Shown: one piece after another, positions 9,787 through 19,075 of the stretch
Layout of the letters: every line of letters begins with the position of its first letter
How positions within the stretch are numbered: the first letter of the stretch is position 1
Source: Polyangiaceae bacterium
GTDB taxonomy: Bacteria; Myxococcota_A; Polyangia; Polyangiales; Polyangiaceae
NCBI GenBank assembly: GCA_023150915.1
Contig: JAKLKA010000009.1
Location: 41,835-105,834, forward strand
Direction: 5' to 3'
DNA: 64,000 nucleotides
Translations under genes and position numbers: made by a program
Notes under the pieces: model-generated
Databases searched by the model: none
The model's input: only the letters and a program-made list of their open reading frames with translations
Told to the model about the DNA's origin: nothing

Positions 9787-10211
9787 AGCGCCGCGCCGCG
9801 CGCGTGGTGCGGGTGCGGAGCTGGCTCTTGCCCACCCTGATCGGGCCCAGCCTGGGCGCGCTCTTGTTCGTGATCGGGCACGGGGTGGTCTCGGGCGCCA
9901 GCCTGGCGAAGATGGTGGCCGAGGTCGTGGCCTCGTGCCTGCTCGGCGCGGCCCTGGGCGCCGTGCTCTCGCTGGTGGACTTCGGGCTCTTGGTCGCGCG
10001 GCTGCGCACGCCGCCGACCTCGGGCCGAGCCTGGGTCTCTTCCGCCCTGGCCGGTGCCGGCGCGGTGCTGCTGTGGCGCTGGCTGCGGCCGTCGCTCTTG
10101 AGCGCGCCGTCCAGCCATCTGGTGGCGCTGCTGGCCGCGCTGATCGTCAGCGCCGTGGTGGTGCGCGTGCTCACCAGCCAGCGCCCGAGCGCATGGCTGC
10201 GGTTTTCCTAG
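9783..10211 (+). CDS. Small membrane protein, third gene of VWA operon
   Basis: 142 residues from the ATG at 9783, which overlaps the preceding stop. The basic start (MKRRAARVVRVRSW) is followed by four hydrophobic segments. No recognisable motif. Its position after the VWA protein and another membrane protein suggests a three-part membrane assembly; function unknown. Confidence 0.65.
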   Translation: MKRRAARVVRVRSWLLPTLIGPSLGALLFVIGHGVVSGASLAKMVAEVVASCLLGAALGAVLSLVDFGLLVARLRTPPTSGRAWVSSALAGAGAVLLWRWLRPSLLSAPSSHLVALLAALIVSAVVVRVLTSQRPSAWLRFS

Positions 10212-10323
10212 GCGATGTCCGCAAGCCGCGGAACGAATCATCGCTGGCACCAGAGTGAAGGCGATGCTGCTCGGTGAGAGCTTGGCGCGCTCGGCGCCTT
10301 GGCGGTTGGTCTTTGAAGCTGCC

Positions 10324-11289
10324 TCAGTGCAAGAGCGCGCTGAACAGCAGCTGACCGCCGAGGGCCGAGTCGTCGAAGGTGTTGTCCAGGCGGTCGTGGT
10401 CGGCGCTGGCCATCACGACGCGCGCCTGTGCGCCCAGTGACCATTGGTCACCGACCCAGAAGTCGTACCCACCGAACAGCGCACCCCCGATGCCGCTGGC
10501 CGAGTCGTTGTTGTCGTCTTGCAGCCCGATCGACGCCGGGCCCACCATCAGCCCCACGTGGGCCCCGCCCTTCGGATCGGGGAACCAATCCAAGAACACG
10601 CCCACCACGCTGATGCCCAGCGCCTCGTTGTCCATGGTGTCGCTCAGCGTGTCGTCTTGGGTTTCGACCTCCACGTCGGGCTCGCTCAGATCTTGCCCGG
10701 CGAACCCCCCGCCCAGCACGAAGCCCGAGCCGATGGTGCCGCCAATCAGCAGCTCGAGCGCGGGCCCGAAGCCGGTATAGGTGGCCTTCACGTCCTGGTC
10801 GGCAACACTGCCCTCGGCGACCACGCGCCCGTAACCCGCGCCCATGCCCATGCGCAGATAGAACCCGTCGTGGTTGCGCTTCGACAGGTCCGGCTTCGGC
10901 GGCTGCGGCGGACCCGGCGGGGGCCCATAGCCCGGCGGGGGCCCGTAGCCCGGCGGGTAGCCTTGCCCGGGCGGGTAGTAGTAGCCGGGTGGCGGCGGGT
11001 AGTAACCCGGCGGAGGATAGCCCGGTGGGGACGCGCCGGGTTGTTGCGGCGGGTAGTAGCCCGGCGGCGGCTGCGGCGCTGCACCGGGCGGCGGTGCCGG
11101 CTGGGCCGGAGGCGCCTCGGGCGGTGGCGCCGGAGGCGCTTCGGTGCCTGGGGGTGCGGCCGGGGGTTTCGGATCGCCCGCGGGCTGGGCCGCCGGAGCA
11201 GACGGTGCCGACGGCGGTGCCGCGGACTGAGCCGAGGCGTGAGAGGTGAGAAAGCAAATCAGCGCGCAGCCCAGGGCGGTGAGACGCAT
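10324..11289 (-). CDS. Outer-membrane beta-barrel protein with Pro/Gly/Tyr-rich linker
   Basis: 321 residues. A signal peptide (MRLTALGCALICFLTSHASA) precedes a long low-complexity stretch of Pro, Ala, Gly and Tyr (about residues 25-130; repeats such as PPGYYPP and PPGYGPP). The C-terminal half alternates hydrophobic and polar residues in strands rich in Gly and aromatics (GFYLRMGMGAGYGRV, IGGALFGGYDFWVGD), typical of a small porin-like barrel, and ends FSALLH. The linker probably spans the periplasm or surface layer. Single gene; nothing indicates a substrate. Confidence 0.75.
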   Translation of the reverse strand: MRLTALGCALICFLTSHASAQSAAPPSAPSAPAAQPAGDPKPPAAPPGTEAPPAPPPEAPPAQPAPPPGAAPQPPPGYYPPQQPGASPPGYPPPGYYPPPPGYYYPPGQGYPPGYGPPPGYGPPPGPPQPPKPDLSKRNHDGFYLRMGMGAGYGRVVAEGSVADQDVKATYTGFGPALELLIGGTIGSGFVLGGGFAGQDLSEPDVEVETQDDTLSDTMDNEALGISVVGVFLDWFPDPKGGAHVGLMVGPASIGLQDDNNDSASGIGGALFGGYDFWVGDQWSLGAQARVVMASADHDRLDNTFDDSALGGQLLFSALLH

Positions 11290-11313
11290 GGGCCCGAGGC
11301 TATCACAGGGGCG

Positions 11314-11922
11314 TCACTCGGCGGCCAGCGAGCAGCTCACCGGGCGGGCGATCATTGCCGCGCCCTCTTGCACCCAGGCCTGCCCGGGCGACCAGCGGAC
11401 CTTCACGTTCTCGACCCGGCCGACGAACTTGAGCTCGCAGTCGGCGACAAAACGGGACAGCTTCTTCTGATCGACCCCCGCCGAAGGCTCACGGTGCAGC
11501 CGCAGCGCCATGTTGGGCTCGGCCCAGAGGCCAGCGATCAGCACCAGCTTGTTGTCCGGCCAGGTGCGATACGGCTGGATCAGGTTGGTGCCGTTGTCGT
11601 CCAGCGGCGCAGCCGGGTCCTTGGCGTGCGTCTCGCTGTCGGCCTTGTGCGAGCAGCGCGCACCGTCGAAGGTGTCCGGGTGGTTGCAGCCCAAGAGCTC
11701 GTAGTCGGCGGTGACCAGGGTCACCTTGGCCTTTCCGGTATTGCCGACCTGCCAGGTCGAGGTGTCCGTCGAGTCCTTCTCGGGCGGGCTCAGCCAGTTC
11801 GCCAGGGGCGAGAACGGGAACACGATCATCGCGCCAAGCAGCGCGGCCGCGATCAGGAAGTGACCGCTCGCCACCGGGATCGGCTCTTTGGGGCGTCGTC
11901 GGCGGACCGTGGTGGTTGCCAT
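11314..11922 (-). CDS. Hypothetical membrane-anchored protein
   Basis: 202 residues with a basic N-terminus (MATTTVRRRRPKEP), one hydrophobic helix around residues 20-45, and a mostly polar extracytoplasmic domain with four Cys (GCNHPD, ARCSHK, DCELKF, VSCSLAAE) that could form two disulfides. I do not recognise the family. It lies 25 bases upstream, in the minus-strand sense, of the outer-membrane protein and may be co-transcribed with it. Confidence 0.6.
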   Translation of the reverse strand: MATTTVRRRRPKEPIPVASGHFLIAAALLGAMIVFPFSPLANWLSPPEKDSTDTSTWQVGNTGKAKVTLVTADYELLGCNHPDTFDGARCSHKADSETHAKDPAAPLDDNGTNLIQPYRTWPDNKLVLIAGLWAEPNMALRLHREPSAGVDQKKLSRFVADCELKFVGRVENVKVRWSPGQAWVQEGAAMIARPVSCSLAAE

Positions 11923-11996
11923 GCGGGGCGTTTTCTAGCCCCAATTTCCGGCACCGTCCATCCGTCTCGAGGGGGCTTTGAGCTATACCTGCGTCC

Positions 11997-12788
11997 GTGG
12001 CACACGACGCCTCGTCGTCCGAGCAGGGTTTCGGCAGCTTTCTGGCGGCCGGCTGGGATCGCCGGAGCCTGGTCGCGCTCGGGCTCTTGGTCGGTGTCGG
12101 CGCGGCGGTGGGCTACCGCTGGAGCGATCTGATCGATTCCGGCGGCGGCATGGACTGGCTGCTCGCCGCCACCTGGGTGTGGATGGCGGCGATGCTCACC
12201 TGGCGCGTCTCGCTGCGGCGCGACGTGGTGTTCTTGGCGGTGGGCCTGGTCGGGGGCGGCGTGATCGAGTGGTGGGGCACGCACACCCGGATCTGGACGT
12301 ATTTCACCCTCGAACGCCCGCCTCTCTGGATCTTGCCGGCGTGGCCCATCGCCACCCTGGCCATCGACCGCATGGCGCGCATGCTGGACCGCGCCCTGGC
12401 GGGGCGGGTGCCCGCTGCGTGGTTCCGGATCGCTTACTGGGTGCTGGTGCCGTCCTTCGTGATCTCGATGATCGCCTTCGCACGTCACACGGTCGGCATC
12501 ACCGCCACCCAGGTCGTGATCGCGCTGATGGTCGGCGTCACGCTGGCTTCTCGGGACGCACGCCGCGATCTGGTGCTGTTCGTCGCAGGGTCGTTCCTCG
12601 GCATCTTCCTCGAGTACTGGGGAACCAGCCGTCAGTGCTGGACGTACTACACCGAGCAAGTGCCGCCGCCCGTGGCTGCCGTGGCCCATGGCTTCGCCGC
12701 CGTCGCCTTTGCCCGGGGCGCAGATGCCCTGAACCGGGTGATCGACACCGCCTTCGAACGGCGCCTGGCGGTCAGCGGCAATTCGTGA
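11997..12788 (+). CDS. Polytopic membrane protein
   Basis: 263 residues from a GTG at 11997, with six or seven hydrophobic helices. Two similar segments, IEWWGTHTRIWTYFTLERPP and LEYWGTSRQCWTYYTEQVPP, suggest an internal duplication of a three-helix unit; both carry an acidic residue and a W-T-Y-[FY]-T motif at matching positions. Carotenoid-biosynthesis-type membrane proteins show a comparable pattern, but I would not assign that. Its 3' end overlaps the convergent SGNH hydrolase gene by 17 bases. Confidence 0.65.
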   Translation: MAHDASSSEQGFGSFLAAGWDRRSLVALGLLVGVGAAVGYRWSDLIDSGGGMDWLLAATWVWMAAMLTWRVSLRRDVVFLAVGLVGGGVIEWWGTHTRIWTYFTLERPPLWILPAWPIATLAIDRMARMLDRALAGRVPAAWFRIAYWVLVPSFVISMIAFARHTVGITATQVVIALMVGVTLASRDARRDLVLFVAGSFLGIFLEYWGTSRQCWTYYTEQVPPPVAAVAHGFAAVAFARGADALNRVIDTAFERRLAVSGNS

Positions 12789-13590
12789 ACACCTGGTCGT
12801 AGATCGCCGCGCCCAGCTTCTCGTGGCCCGGCGCGCCGAAGTGCAGGCCGTCTTTCAGCGAGCCGGCCAGATCGGGGCACAGCCGCTCCGGGTCCCCGCA
12901 CGAGAGGAGGCCGTGCGCGTCGATCACCCAGTCGACCTTCTTGGTCGCCCGCTGGGCCACGATCCACTCGTTCAGCTCGCGCGTCGCGGCGGCCCGCTTG
13001 GGGTTGTAGTACTTGGTGAAGCCGCCCCAGGGCGCCACGGTGAGCGCCACCACCTTCCAGCCGCGGGCCTGGGCCGCCTGGTAGATGGCCGCGAGATCCG
13101 CGCTGATCTTGGCAGGCGTGCGGCCCGCGGTGAGGTCGCTGTAGAGATCGTTCACGCCGCCGAAGACGACCAGATGGGTGTAGTCGGTGCCGCTCGGCAG
13201 CACGCTCTGCTCGAAGCGCCGGCGCATCTGGTTGACCATGTCGCCGCCCTTGCCGAAGTTGTGGAAGCGGCTCTCGGGGCAGCGCTTCTGCAATACCTCG
13301 AGGTACCGCCCGCCGGCCGACTTGGCGTCGGTGAGCGAGTCGCCCAGCGCGGCGACCACCACCATCTGCTTTGCCGCGGGCGGTGCCGGCACGGCCGAAA
13401 CCGACGGCGCGGGCGCGGGGGGCGCAACGGGCGATGAGGACGCCGCGGGGGGCGCGGGCGCGGGAGCCGTCACCGGGGCGGGCGGGCTCGGGGTCGGGCC
13501 GCCACAGCGCACGACCACCGCCGCCAGGGCCGCCGCAGCGGCTGCCGCCAGCGTGGTGACCGAGGGCTTTTCGAAGTGCGGCGCGGCCAT
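12772..13590 (-). CDS. SGNH/GDSL-family esterase, secreted or anchored
   Basis: About 272 residues. The ATG at 13590 is used; a TTG at 13599 in the same frame is the alternative. A hydrophobic Ala-rich segment (residues 12-27) is followed by Cys29 and a long Pro/Ala/Ser linker to about residue 74. The catalytic domain shows block I ALGDSLTD (nucleophile Ser85), block III GGVNDLY and block V DGLHFGAPGH, so all SGNH residues are present. Substrates of the family are acyl or acetyl esters, often on envelope glycans; the exact one cannot be read here. Confidence 0.85.
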   Translation of the reverse strand: MAAPHFEKPSVTTLAAAAAAALAAVVVRCGGPTPSPPAPVTAPAPAPPAASSSPVAPPAPAPSVSAVPAPPAAKQMVVVAALGDSLTDAKSAGGRYLEVLQKRCPESRFHNFGKGGDMVNQMRRRFEQSVLPSGTDYTHLVVFGGVNDLYSDLTAGRTPAKISADLAAIYQAAQARGWKVVALTVAPWGGFTKYYNPKRAAATRELNEWIVAQRATKKVDWVIDAHGLLSCGDPERLCPDLAGSLKDGLHFGAPGHEKLGAAIYDQVFTNCR

Positions 13591-13639
13591 CTCCCTCAAT
13601 CTTCGCCCAGCTCTCCGAATTTCGCTATGAACCTCGGGC

Positions 13640-14356
13640 GTGGGTGCCTTCGAGGTCTACAAGAAGACGCGCAAGCGTCCAGACCTGTTCTGGAACACCT
13701 TCGTTGCACGCCCGCCGGCGGCCGCAGTGGTGGCGCTGCTCGCCGGCACGCGGGTCACGCCCGACCAGGTGACCCTGGCGGCGTTCGTGGTGGCCATGGC
13801 CGCCGCGGCGGGGGTCGTCGCACTGCCCGGGTATTGGGGGTTCTTGGCAGCCGTGGTCGTGTTCGAGCTGTCGTACGTGCTCGACTGCGTCGACGGCATG
13901 CTGGCGCGCTGGCGCGGAACGGCCTCGGCCACCGGTCACCTGCTCGATTTCCTGATGGACGAGATCAAGGCCTTCGCCCTCTTGGGTGCGGTCTCGATCC
14001 GCATGTTCCGTCAAGCGCACGACCCGCGCTGGCTTCTGCTCGGGGTCGGTGGCCTGGTGGTGCTGGCCACCGGCATCGCCATCACCACCTTCCAGCGTCG
14101 CCCCGAGGTCAGCGGCAAGCCGGCCGACGCGAAAGATGCCCCCGCCCCACGGCGAAGCCTGGCAAGGGCAGTGGCTGGCTTGCCCCTCGCCGTTGCCAAG
14201 TTCCTGGTCCACTACCCGTCGTACATTCTCTACGTCGCGATTGCCGGGCGGCCCGAGCTCTATCTGGTCCCGTATGTTGCGGTGAACGCCCTCTACGCGC
14301 TCAAGAGCCTGGCCTGGCTGGCGCTTCGGTTCGGGCGAACGCCCGCTTCCAGGTGA
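13640..14356 (+). CDS. CDP-alcohol phosphatidyltransferase family protein
   Basis: 238 residues from a GTG at 13640. It carries the complete family signature D-x2-DG-x2-AR-x8-G-x3-D-x3-D as LDCVDGMLARW followed by GHLLDFLMDE, in the usual cytoplasmic loop after the first helices, and several further membrane segments. These integral enzymes transfer a phospho-alcohol head group from a CDP-linked donor with displacement of CMP. Which alcohol is used cannot be told. It abuts the convergent spermidine-synthase-like gene, whose stop is one base away. Confidence 0.88.
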   Translation: MGAFEVYKKTRKRPDLFWNTFVARPPAAAVVALLAGTRVTPDQVTLAAFVVAMAAAAGVVALPGYWGFLAAVVVFELSYVLDCVDGMLARWRGTASATGHLLDFLMDEIKAFALLGAVSIRMFRQAHDPRWLLLGVGGLVVLATGIAITTFQRRPEVSGKPADAKDAPAPRRSLARAVAGLPLAVAKFLVHYPSYILYVAIAGRPELYLVPYVAVNALYALKSLAWLALRFGRTPASR

Positions 14357-15910
14357 TCAGCGCGCCTGCTCGCGCTCCAGCTCTTCCACCACGCTCTGAT
14401 CGTGCAGCGTGGCCGCCCGCCCTGGCCGCTTCGCGCGCATGTCCATCGGCAGGTACTCGAGCTCGGCAACGGTGGTGCCCGAGAGCCACTCGCGGGTGCC
14501 CTGGAGCGACACCTTCGCCGGAGCGCGGACGAACCCCAAGACGAATCCCCAATCTCCGAGGGTCGGCACTGCCGCGTGATAGGCAGCGGTCTCGAAGTCG
14601 GCGGCGCGCAGCGTGGCCACGATCGAGTCGAAGCTGGTCGGGGCCACGAACGGCGAGACGCCCTGGACCACGCACACCCCGTCGGGGGAAAGTCGCTCGC
14701 GCAGCTTGCGATAGAAGTAGCGGGTGAAGTTCTTGCCCTCGAGGTGGGTCTCGGGATCGGGCAGATCCACGATCGCGACGTCGAACTGCTGGTCGTTCGC
14801 CCCGAGCCACACGATGGGCTCGTGCTCGAGCACGGTCACCCGCGGCGAACGCAGGGCGTCTTCCGACAGGCGGCGAAGCCAGGCTTGGGTCTTGGCGACC
14901 TCGGTCACGGCGCGGTCCACCACCACCACCGTGATGGACTCGACCTCCGGGTGGCGCAAGATCTCGCGCTCTGCGAGACCGGTGCCGCCGCCCAGCAAGA
15001 GCACTCGCGCGCGGCGGGGCGCCACGGTCAGGGCAGGGTGGACCAGCGCCTCGAAGTAACGGCGCTCATCCAGGGTCGAGGCCTTGAGCCGCCCATCGAG
15101 CCAGAGCTCGAGACCCTCTTGCCCCGACGTGACCGCGACCTTGCCCCGCTCGGACGACCGGTGAAACACCACCGGGTTCGGGTAGTGCCCGAGCTCGGCG
15201 GTGGGGACGACCCACTCGCAGGCCAGGAAGGCCGCGAGCCACAGGGCACAGACCCCCAGCGAAACGAAGCGAGCGCGCCGTGCGATCGCCCTCTGCTCCA
15301 GAAAGAAGCACAGCGTCGGCGCCCACGCGCCGAGCGCCGCCAGCACCATGCCCACCGCGATGGCCGCGCGGAGCGGGCCCACCACCGAGCTGACACCAGC
15401 GGCGACGGCGCAGGCGACGGCGACGGCGAGCAGCCGGAATGGGTGGACCAACCGCCAGAGGGCATCGAGACGAAGCAGCGTGAGCCCAAGGGCGCGGAAC
15501 GCGGCCGCGGTGATGGCGCCCAGCGCGACCCCGGTGACGACCGCCGAGACCAGGCTGACTGCCGGCGCAGCCTGGCCGCGGGCGAAGGCGAGGCCGAGCG
15601 CGGGCGCCGAAGTCGCCACCGCCACCGAGCCTGCGGTGAGCAACCAGGGGAGCGCGGCGAACGCATCTCGCACGCGCTGCCGGACCACCAGAACGCCGAC
15701 TGCAGCCGCGCCGAGGCCCGTGACCCCCGTGAGACCGGGACTTGCCGTGGTGCTCAGGTAGAGGCCGGGTTGGACGAGCAGCACCTCGTGCGCCGCGCCG
15801 ATCAGCGCCGCCAGGGAAAGCACGGCAAAGTAGAGCGGCGGCGCGCCGATGTCGGTCGCCGCGGCGTCACTTGCCGCCGGAGTAGACGCCCGATCCGCTT
15901 CGGTAGCCAC
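14357..15910 (-). CDS. Spermidine-synthase-like protein with N-terminal membrane domain
   Basis: 517 residues from a GTG at 15910; overlaps the upstream DUF4178 gene by 44 bases. About seven hydrophobic helices occupy residues 25-240. The cytoplasmic C-terminal domain is a Rossmann-fold aminopropyltransferase-like domain with LLLGGGTGLAEREILRH (nucleotide loop), the acidic VVVVDRAV, and VDLPDPETHLEGKNFTRYFY, the counterpart of the catalytic D-x-x-DP motif. Membrane-linked spermidine-synthase homologues next to DUF4178 proteins form a known neighbourhood in many bacteria whose exact product is unsettled. Catalysis with a decarboxylated-SAM donor is plausible but not shown. Confidence 0.85.
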   Translation of the reverse strand: MATEADRASTPAASDAAATDIGAPPLYFAVLSLAALIGAAHEVLLVQPGLYLSTTASPGLTGVTGLGAAAVGVLVVRQRVRDAFAALPWLLTAGSVAVATSAPALGLAFARGQAAPAVSLVSAVVTGVALGAITAAAFRALGLTLLRLDALWRLVHPFRLLAVAVACAVAAGVSSVVGPLRAAIAVGMVLAALGAWAPTLCFFLEQRAIARRARFVSLGVCALWLAAFLACEWVVPTAELGHYPNPVVFHRSSERGKVAVTSGQEGLELWLDGRLKASTLDERRYFEALVHPALTVAPRRARVLLLGGGTGLAEREILRHPEVESITVVVVDRAVTEVAKTQAWLRRLSEDALRSPRVTVLEHEPIVWLGANDQQFDVAIVDLPDPETHLEGKNFTRYFYRKLRERLSPDGVCVVQGVSPFVAPTSFDSIVATLRAADFETAAYHAAVPTLGDWGFVLGFVRAPAKVSLQGTREWLSGTTVAELEYLPMDMRAKRPGRAATLHDQSVVEELEREQAR

Positions 15911-17336
15911 CGCCGCTGCTCCCGTCGCTGTCGCCGATGCACGAGCCGCACGCGCCCAGTGCGCAGATCAGCAAGATGAGCACCACGATGATGATGATGA
16001 CGGTGGTGGAAGCGCAGCCGCCGCTGCCCGAGGTGCCGCCGGCGGCCGCGACGCCCTGTGCGCCGGCGCCGTCCACCGGCAAGCCGAAGGCGTTGGCGAT
16101 CACCGCCCACGGCATGGGCGCCGAGTAGCTCCAGTTTGCCTCGCCCCCGCCGGCCTCGCGCGAGAGCACGTCACCGCCGTCGACGAAGTCCGTGACCTGC
16201 GTCTCTTCGCCGAGCTCGCACTTCCAGTAGACCTCGCCCAAGACGTAGTCCACCCGGGCCACGTTCTGGTTGCGGCGCGAGAAGCCGCGCCCACCCCAGC
16301 CCACCTGGTTGGGCATCCCGGTCAAATCCAGCTCGGCCAGGTTGACGGCCGTGACCCAGCTCCAGCCCGTCTCTGGGTCCTTCACCAGCCAGCGGTAGCC
16401 CACCGTCTGCGACCAGAGCAGGAACTCTTCCCAGGTGTAGCGCTCGCCCTCGAAATCGCTCGAGCGGCGCATGTACGCGATGCAGATGTACTCGACGCCG
16501 TCGAGCGTGCCGCGGCCGCCGATGGGGATGGCCGGCAGCTGCATGGCGCGCTCTTGCTGGGCCACCACCTGCTGCAGCGCAACGTCGCTCACCGCGCCGC
16601 AATACGGGCAGCCGATGCGTTCGGCGCGATCGCCCGCCAGCTTCGGGATGTCGCCGCCGCACTGCGGGCACTTGAGCATCGCAGACTTGATCTTCTGCGC
16701 GCTGCGCGGGCCGAGCTGGGTGACGGCCATCTGCGGTTCGTCGAACACCCAGCCGACGAACACCTCGTACGAGCCGCGATTGTCGTGATAATCGAGGGTC
16801 GCGAAGCCGTTGTTGACGGCGTAGCAGTCGGCATAGTGCCGGACGAACCCCGGGGGGTAGGCACCCGGCAGCTCGCCTTCGGCGCTCACGATGGTGCCGG
16901 TCTTGATCTCGGCGATGCGGAACACGCCCGCCGCGCCCAGCGGCACGTCCATCTCGACGTAGAGCGAGGTGTAGGGCGGGATCGCCAACCCGGGCGACTG
17001 GCTGGTGACGTACCACTTGCCCTGCGCGTACGCGAGCCAACCCCAGGCCTGGCCGTAGTCGAAGGTGACGTAGTACTCGTCCCACGGGCCCTTGCCGTGA
17101 TCGAGCTGCACGCGACCCAGCACCTCGAACGGGCGACCCGCCAGCGTGCCCTGATCACCGACCGCGATCAGCGAGGGCGTGTTCGCGATGTCGGCGACCT
17201 TGCCCAGGTTCTCGAGCCCGCGATCCGAACGGACCACCGTGGCTCGGCAGTATTCGCAGACCTTGGCGATGGACGAGCCGACGCCGAACTCGATTGACGC
17301 CCCACAGCTCGGGCAGCTCCCCTGCGCGACGGCCAT
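15867..17336 (-). CDS. DUF4178 protein with two zinc ribbons and C-terminal membrane helix
   Basis: 489 residues from the ATG at 17336. Zinc-ribbon motifs CPSCGASIEF...CEYC (near residue 8) and CPQCGGDIPK...CPYC (near residue 220) each precede a beta-rich DUF4178-type domain (YVTFDYGQAWGWLAYAQGKW; YTWEEFLLWSQTVGYRWL), so the protein is an internal duplication. The C-terminus has a hydrophobic helix (TTVIIIIVVLILLICALG) and a Gly/Ser tail. DUF4178 genes recur beside membrane spermidine-synthase homologues, as here with a 44-base overlap. The pair probably acts together at the inner membrane. Confidence 0.82.
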   Translation of the reverse strand: MAVAQGSCPSCGASIEFGVGSSIAKVCEYCRATVVRSDRGLENLGKVADIANTPSLIAVGDQGTLAGRPFEVLGRVQLDHGKGPWDEYYVTFDYGQAWGWLAYAQGKWYVTSQSPGLAIPPYTSLYVEMDVPLGAAGVFRIAEIKTGTIVSAEGELPGAYPPGFVRHYADCYAVNNGFATLDYHDNRGSYEVFVGWVFDEPQMAVTQLGPRSAQKIKSAMLKCPQCGGDIPKLAGDRAERIGCPYCGAVSDVALQQVVAQQERAMQLPAIPIGGRGTLDGVEYICIAYMRRSSDFEGERYTWEEFLLWSQTVGYRWLVKDPETGWSWVTAVNLAELDLTGMPNQVGWGGRGFSRRNQNVARVDYVLGEVYWKCELGEETQVTDFVDGGDVLSREAGGGEANWSYSAPMPWAVIANAFGLPVDGAGAQGVAAAGGTSGSGGCASTTVIIIIVVLILLICALGACGSCIGDSDGSSGGGYRSGSGVYSGGK

Positions 17337-17433
17337 TCAGTTGCTCGGGTCGGACTCTAGCATCAACCCCAGGCCGATTGACACGTTCCAATGGCCCGCC
17401 GCGGGGCAGGGAAAAACGCCTGGGTTCGGCCGC

Positions 17434-18408
17434 TCACTCGGCCTCGGCCCGCGCCGACGCGAGCGCCTCGTCCACCAGCGATGCCAGCTCGTCGGTCGAG
17501 CGGTCCTTCTTCTTGGCGGGCTTCCGCACCGGGGTGGTGGCCAGCATGGCTTCGAGCTCGGCCAGCGACAGATCGTCGTCGTGCTTCTTCTTGCCGAACA
17601 GCCCGCCGAACAGCGGGCGGTCGCGGGTCAGATCGAACTCGCCGTCGACCAGGCGCTCGGGGGCCTCGGTGAGCGCGCGGGTGAGGGTGGGGTTCTTGTC
17701 GAGCAGGGCTCGAGCGTCGTCGAACGCCTCGCGCTGGGTGGGTGGCAGCTCTTTGGCCAGGGCGCGGGCCGAGTGGCCCCCCCGGGCGACGAAGAGCATG
17801 CAGGCCAGCGCCACCTCTTGGGGACCCAGCGCCGTCAGCTTTGCAACGCTCGGGCCGCCGCACCCCTTGCTGTAGATGTGGGACCCTTCGAGCAAGAGCT
17901 CGCCGAAACCCAGCGCCACCGCCGCCAGATCGACGGTCAGCTCCACCGGTTCGTCGATCGGCGCGCCCTCGGCCTGGGTCTCGATCAAGAACACGTAGCC
18001 CAGGGCGCGCGCCACGGTGCAGGTGAGCGCCACCGGGTGGCGCAGCTCGGCGGACTGGAACTGAAGCCGCCAGCCGTCGCCGTCGTCGACCAATCGAGTG
18101 GGGGAGTCGGTGTTCGTCTTGGGCACTGCGCAGCCGCCGCCCCCGCAGCCGCCGCCCCCGTGGGCGTGCGCCTCGCCTTCCTCGTCCACCAGCACCGGCT
18201 TGATCGGAATGTCGCGCATGCCCGCGTGCTCGCGCATGCGCTTGACCAGGCGCCGCAGCGACTTGGCGTCGCCCGCGAAGGTGTCGGGGAAGAACTTCTC
18301 GGTCGGCAGCACCAGAGGTCGCTCGCCCAGCTCGCCACCCAGGCGGTGCATCAACCGGGCATAGCGCTGAACCACGGCCCGCACGACGGGATCGGGGAGG
18401 GGATCCAT
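17434..18408 (-). CDS. Conserved hypothetical protein with Gly/Cys/His linker
   Basis: 324 residues. The N-terminal part (LPTEKFFPDTFAGD, RLVKRMREHAGM) and the middle part (VDLAAVALGFGELLLEGSHI, YSKGCGGPS, EVALACMLFVARGG) look like a widespread uncharacterised family. Between them lies a His/Gly/Cys-rich segment (AHAHGGGGCGGGGCAVP) that could bind metal. The C-terminus is Lys-rich (KKKHDDDLSLAELEAML). It precedes the DUF4178 and spermidine-synthase-like genes on the same strand with a 97-base gap and may be part of that unit. Cytoplasmic; function unknown. Confidence 0.65.
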   Translation of the reverse strand: MDPLPDPVVRAVVQRYARLMHRLGGELGERPLVLPTEKFFPDTFAGDAKSLRRLVKRMREHAGMRDIPIKPVLVDEEGEAHAHGGGGCGGGGCAVPKTNTDSPTRLVDDGDGWRLQFQSAELRHPVALTCTVARALGYVFLIETQAEGAPIDEPVELTVDLAAVALGFGELLLEGSHIYSKGCGGPSVAKLTALGPQEVALACMLFVARGGHSARALAKELPPTQREAFDDARALLDKNPTLTRALTEAPERLVDGEFDLTRDRPLFGGLFGKKKHDDDLSLAELEAMLATTPVRKPAKKKDRSTDELASLVDEALASARAEAE

Positions 18409-18448
18409 GCCCCAATGGTGGCAGAGCTTTCGCCGAGCGCCAAGCCGC

Positions 18449-18991
18449 TCAGTCCACGGCCCGCGGCGCGCGCACTCCCGAGCGCTGCAGATCGCCCCGC
18501 CGAATCCGCTCCAATTCCGAAAGCCGGGTCACCACCCCGCGGGCCACGATGTCGAGCACGTGCTCCACCACCTGGCGGCGCTTGCGCGCCTCGCCCGAGA
18601 ACGCCAGGTGGCTCTTCGCGGCCTGCCCGCGGGGCAGCCGACCGAAGGCGGTGCAACGCACCCGCACCACGTCGCCGTCGTCGACGATCGACAGCTCAGA
18701 GACCACGAAGCGGTACTGGATCACGTTGTTGCGACCCGCGCCCCACTTGGCCCGACGCGACTCTTTGAGCAGGCGTTTCTTCAGGTACTGGGTGTAGCCG
18801 CGCGCGTTCGCCACGTCGGGCGGAAGCTGGATCTTGTCGATCTTGATCGTGGGCCGCCCGTTGGGCGTGATCATCGCCAGGCGTGGGTCGCGCCGCTCGC
18901 GCCGCCCGGGCTCGGCAAGGGCCGTGGTGCTGGCCACGAGCAGCGCGCTGCCCAGCACCCAGGCGCGAGCGAGCTTCGAGAGCGCTTTCAT
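18449..18991 (-). CDS. Secreted hypothetical protein
   Basis: The same frame is open far upstream, but the plausible start is the ATG at 18991, giving 180 residues with a signal peptide (MKALSKLARAWVLGSALLVA, cleavage near ALA-EP). The mature part is basic with a beta pattern (IKIDKIQLPPDV, YRFVVSELSIVDDGDVVRVR), and resembles periplasmic myxobacterial proteins of unknown role. It is divergent from glpA (85 bases between starts). Confidence 0.6.
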   Translation of the reverse strand: MKALSKLARAWVLGSALLVASTTALAEPGRRERRDPRLAMITPNGRPTIKIDKIQLPPDVANARGYTQYLKKRLLKESRRAKWGAGRNNVIQYRFVVSELSIVDDGDVVRVRCTAFGRLPRGQAAKSHLAFSGEARKRRQVVEHVLDIVARGVVTRLSELERIRRGDLQRSGVRAPRAVD

Positions 18992-19075
18992 GCCGCGCCC
19001 GGAAGCTACGCCGGGGTGAGCGGGCGGCCCAATTTCCCGCAGCGAGCCCCCGAACCTGCTATTTCCTGCCGCGCC

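Noticed and set aside
18407..19075. Extended N-terminus of GlpA
   Set aside because: The frame is open upstream but the added residues overlap the minus-strand secreted protein and have no similarity to the family; ATG 19076 fits the flavin-binding start.
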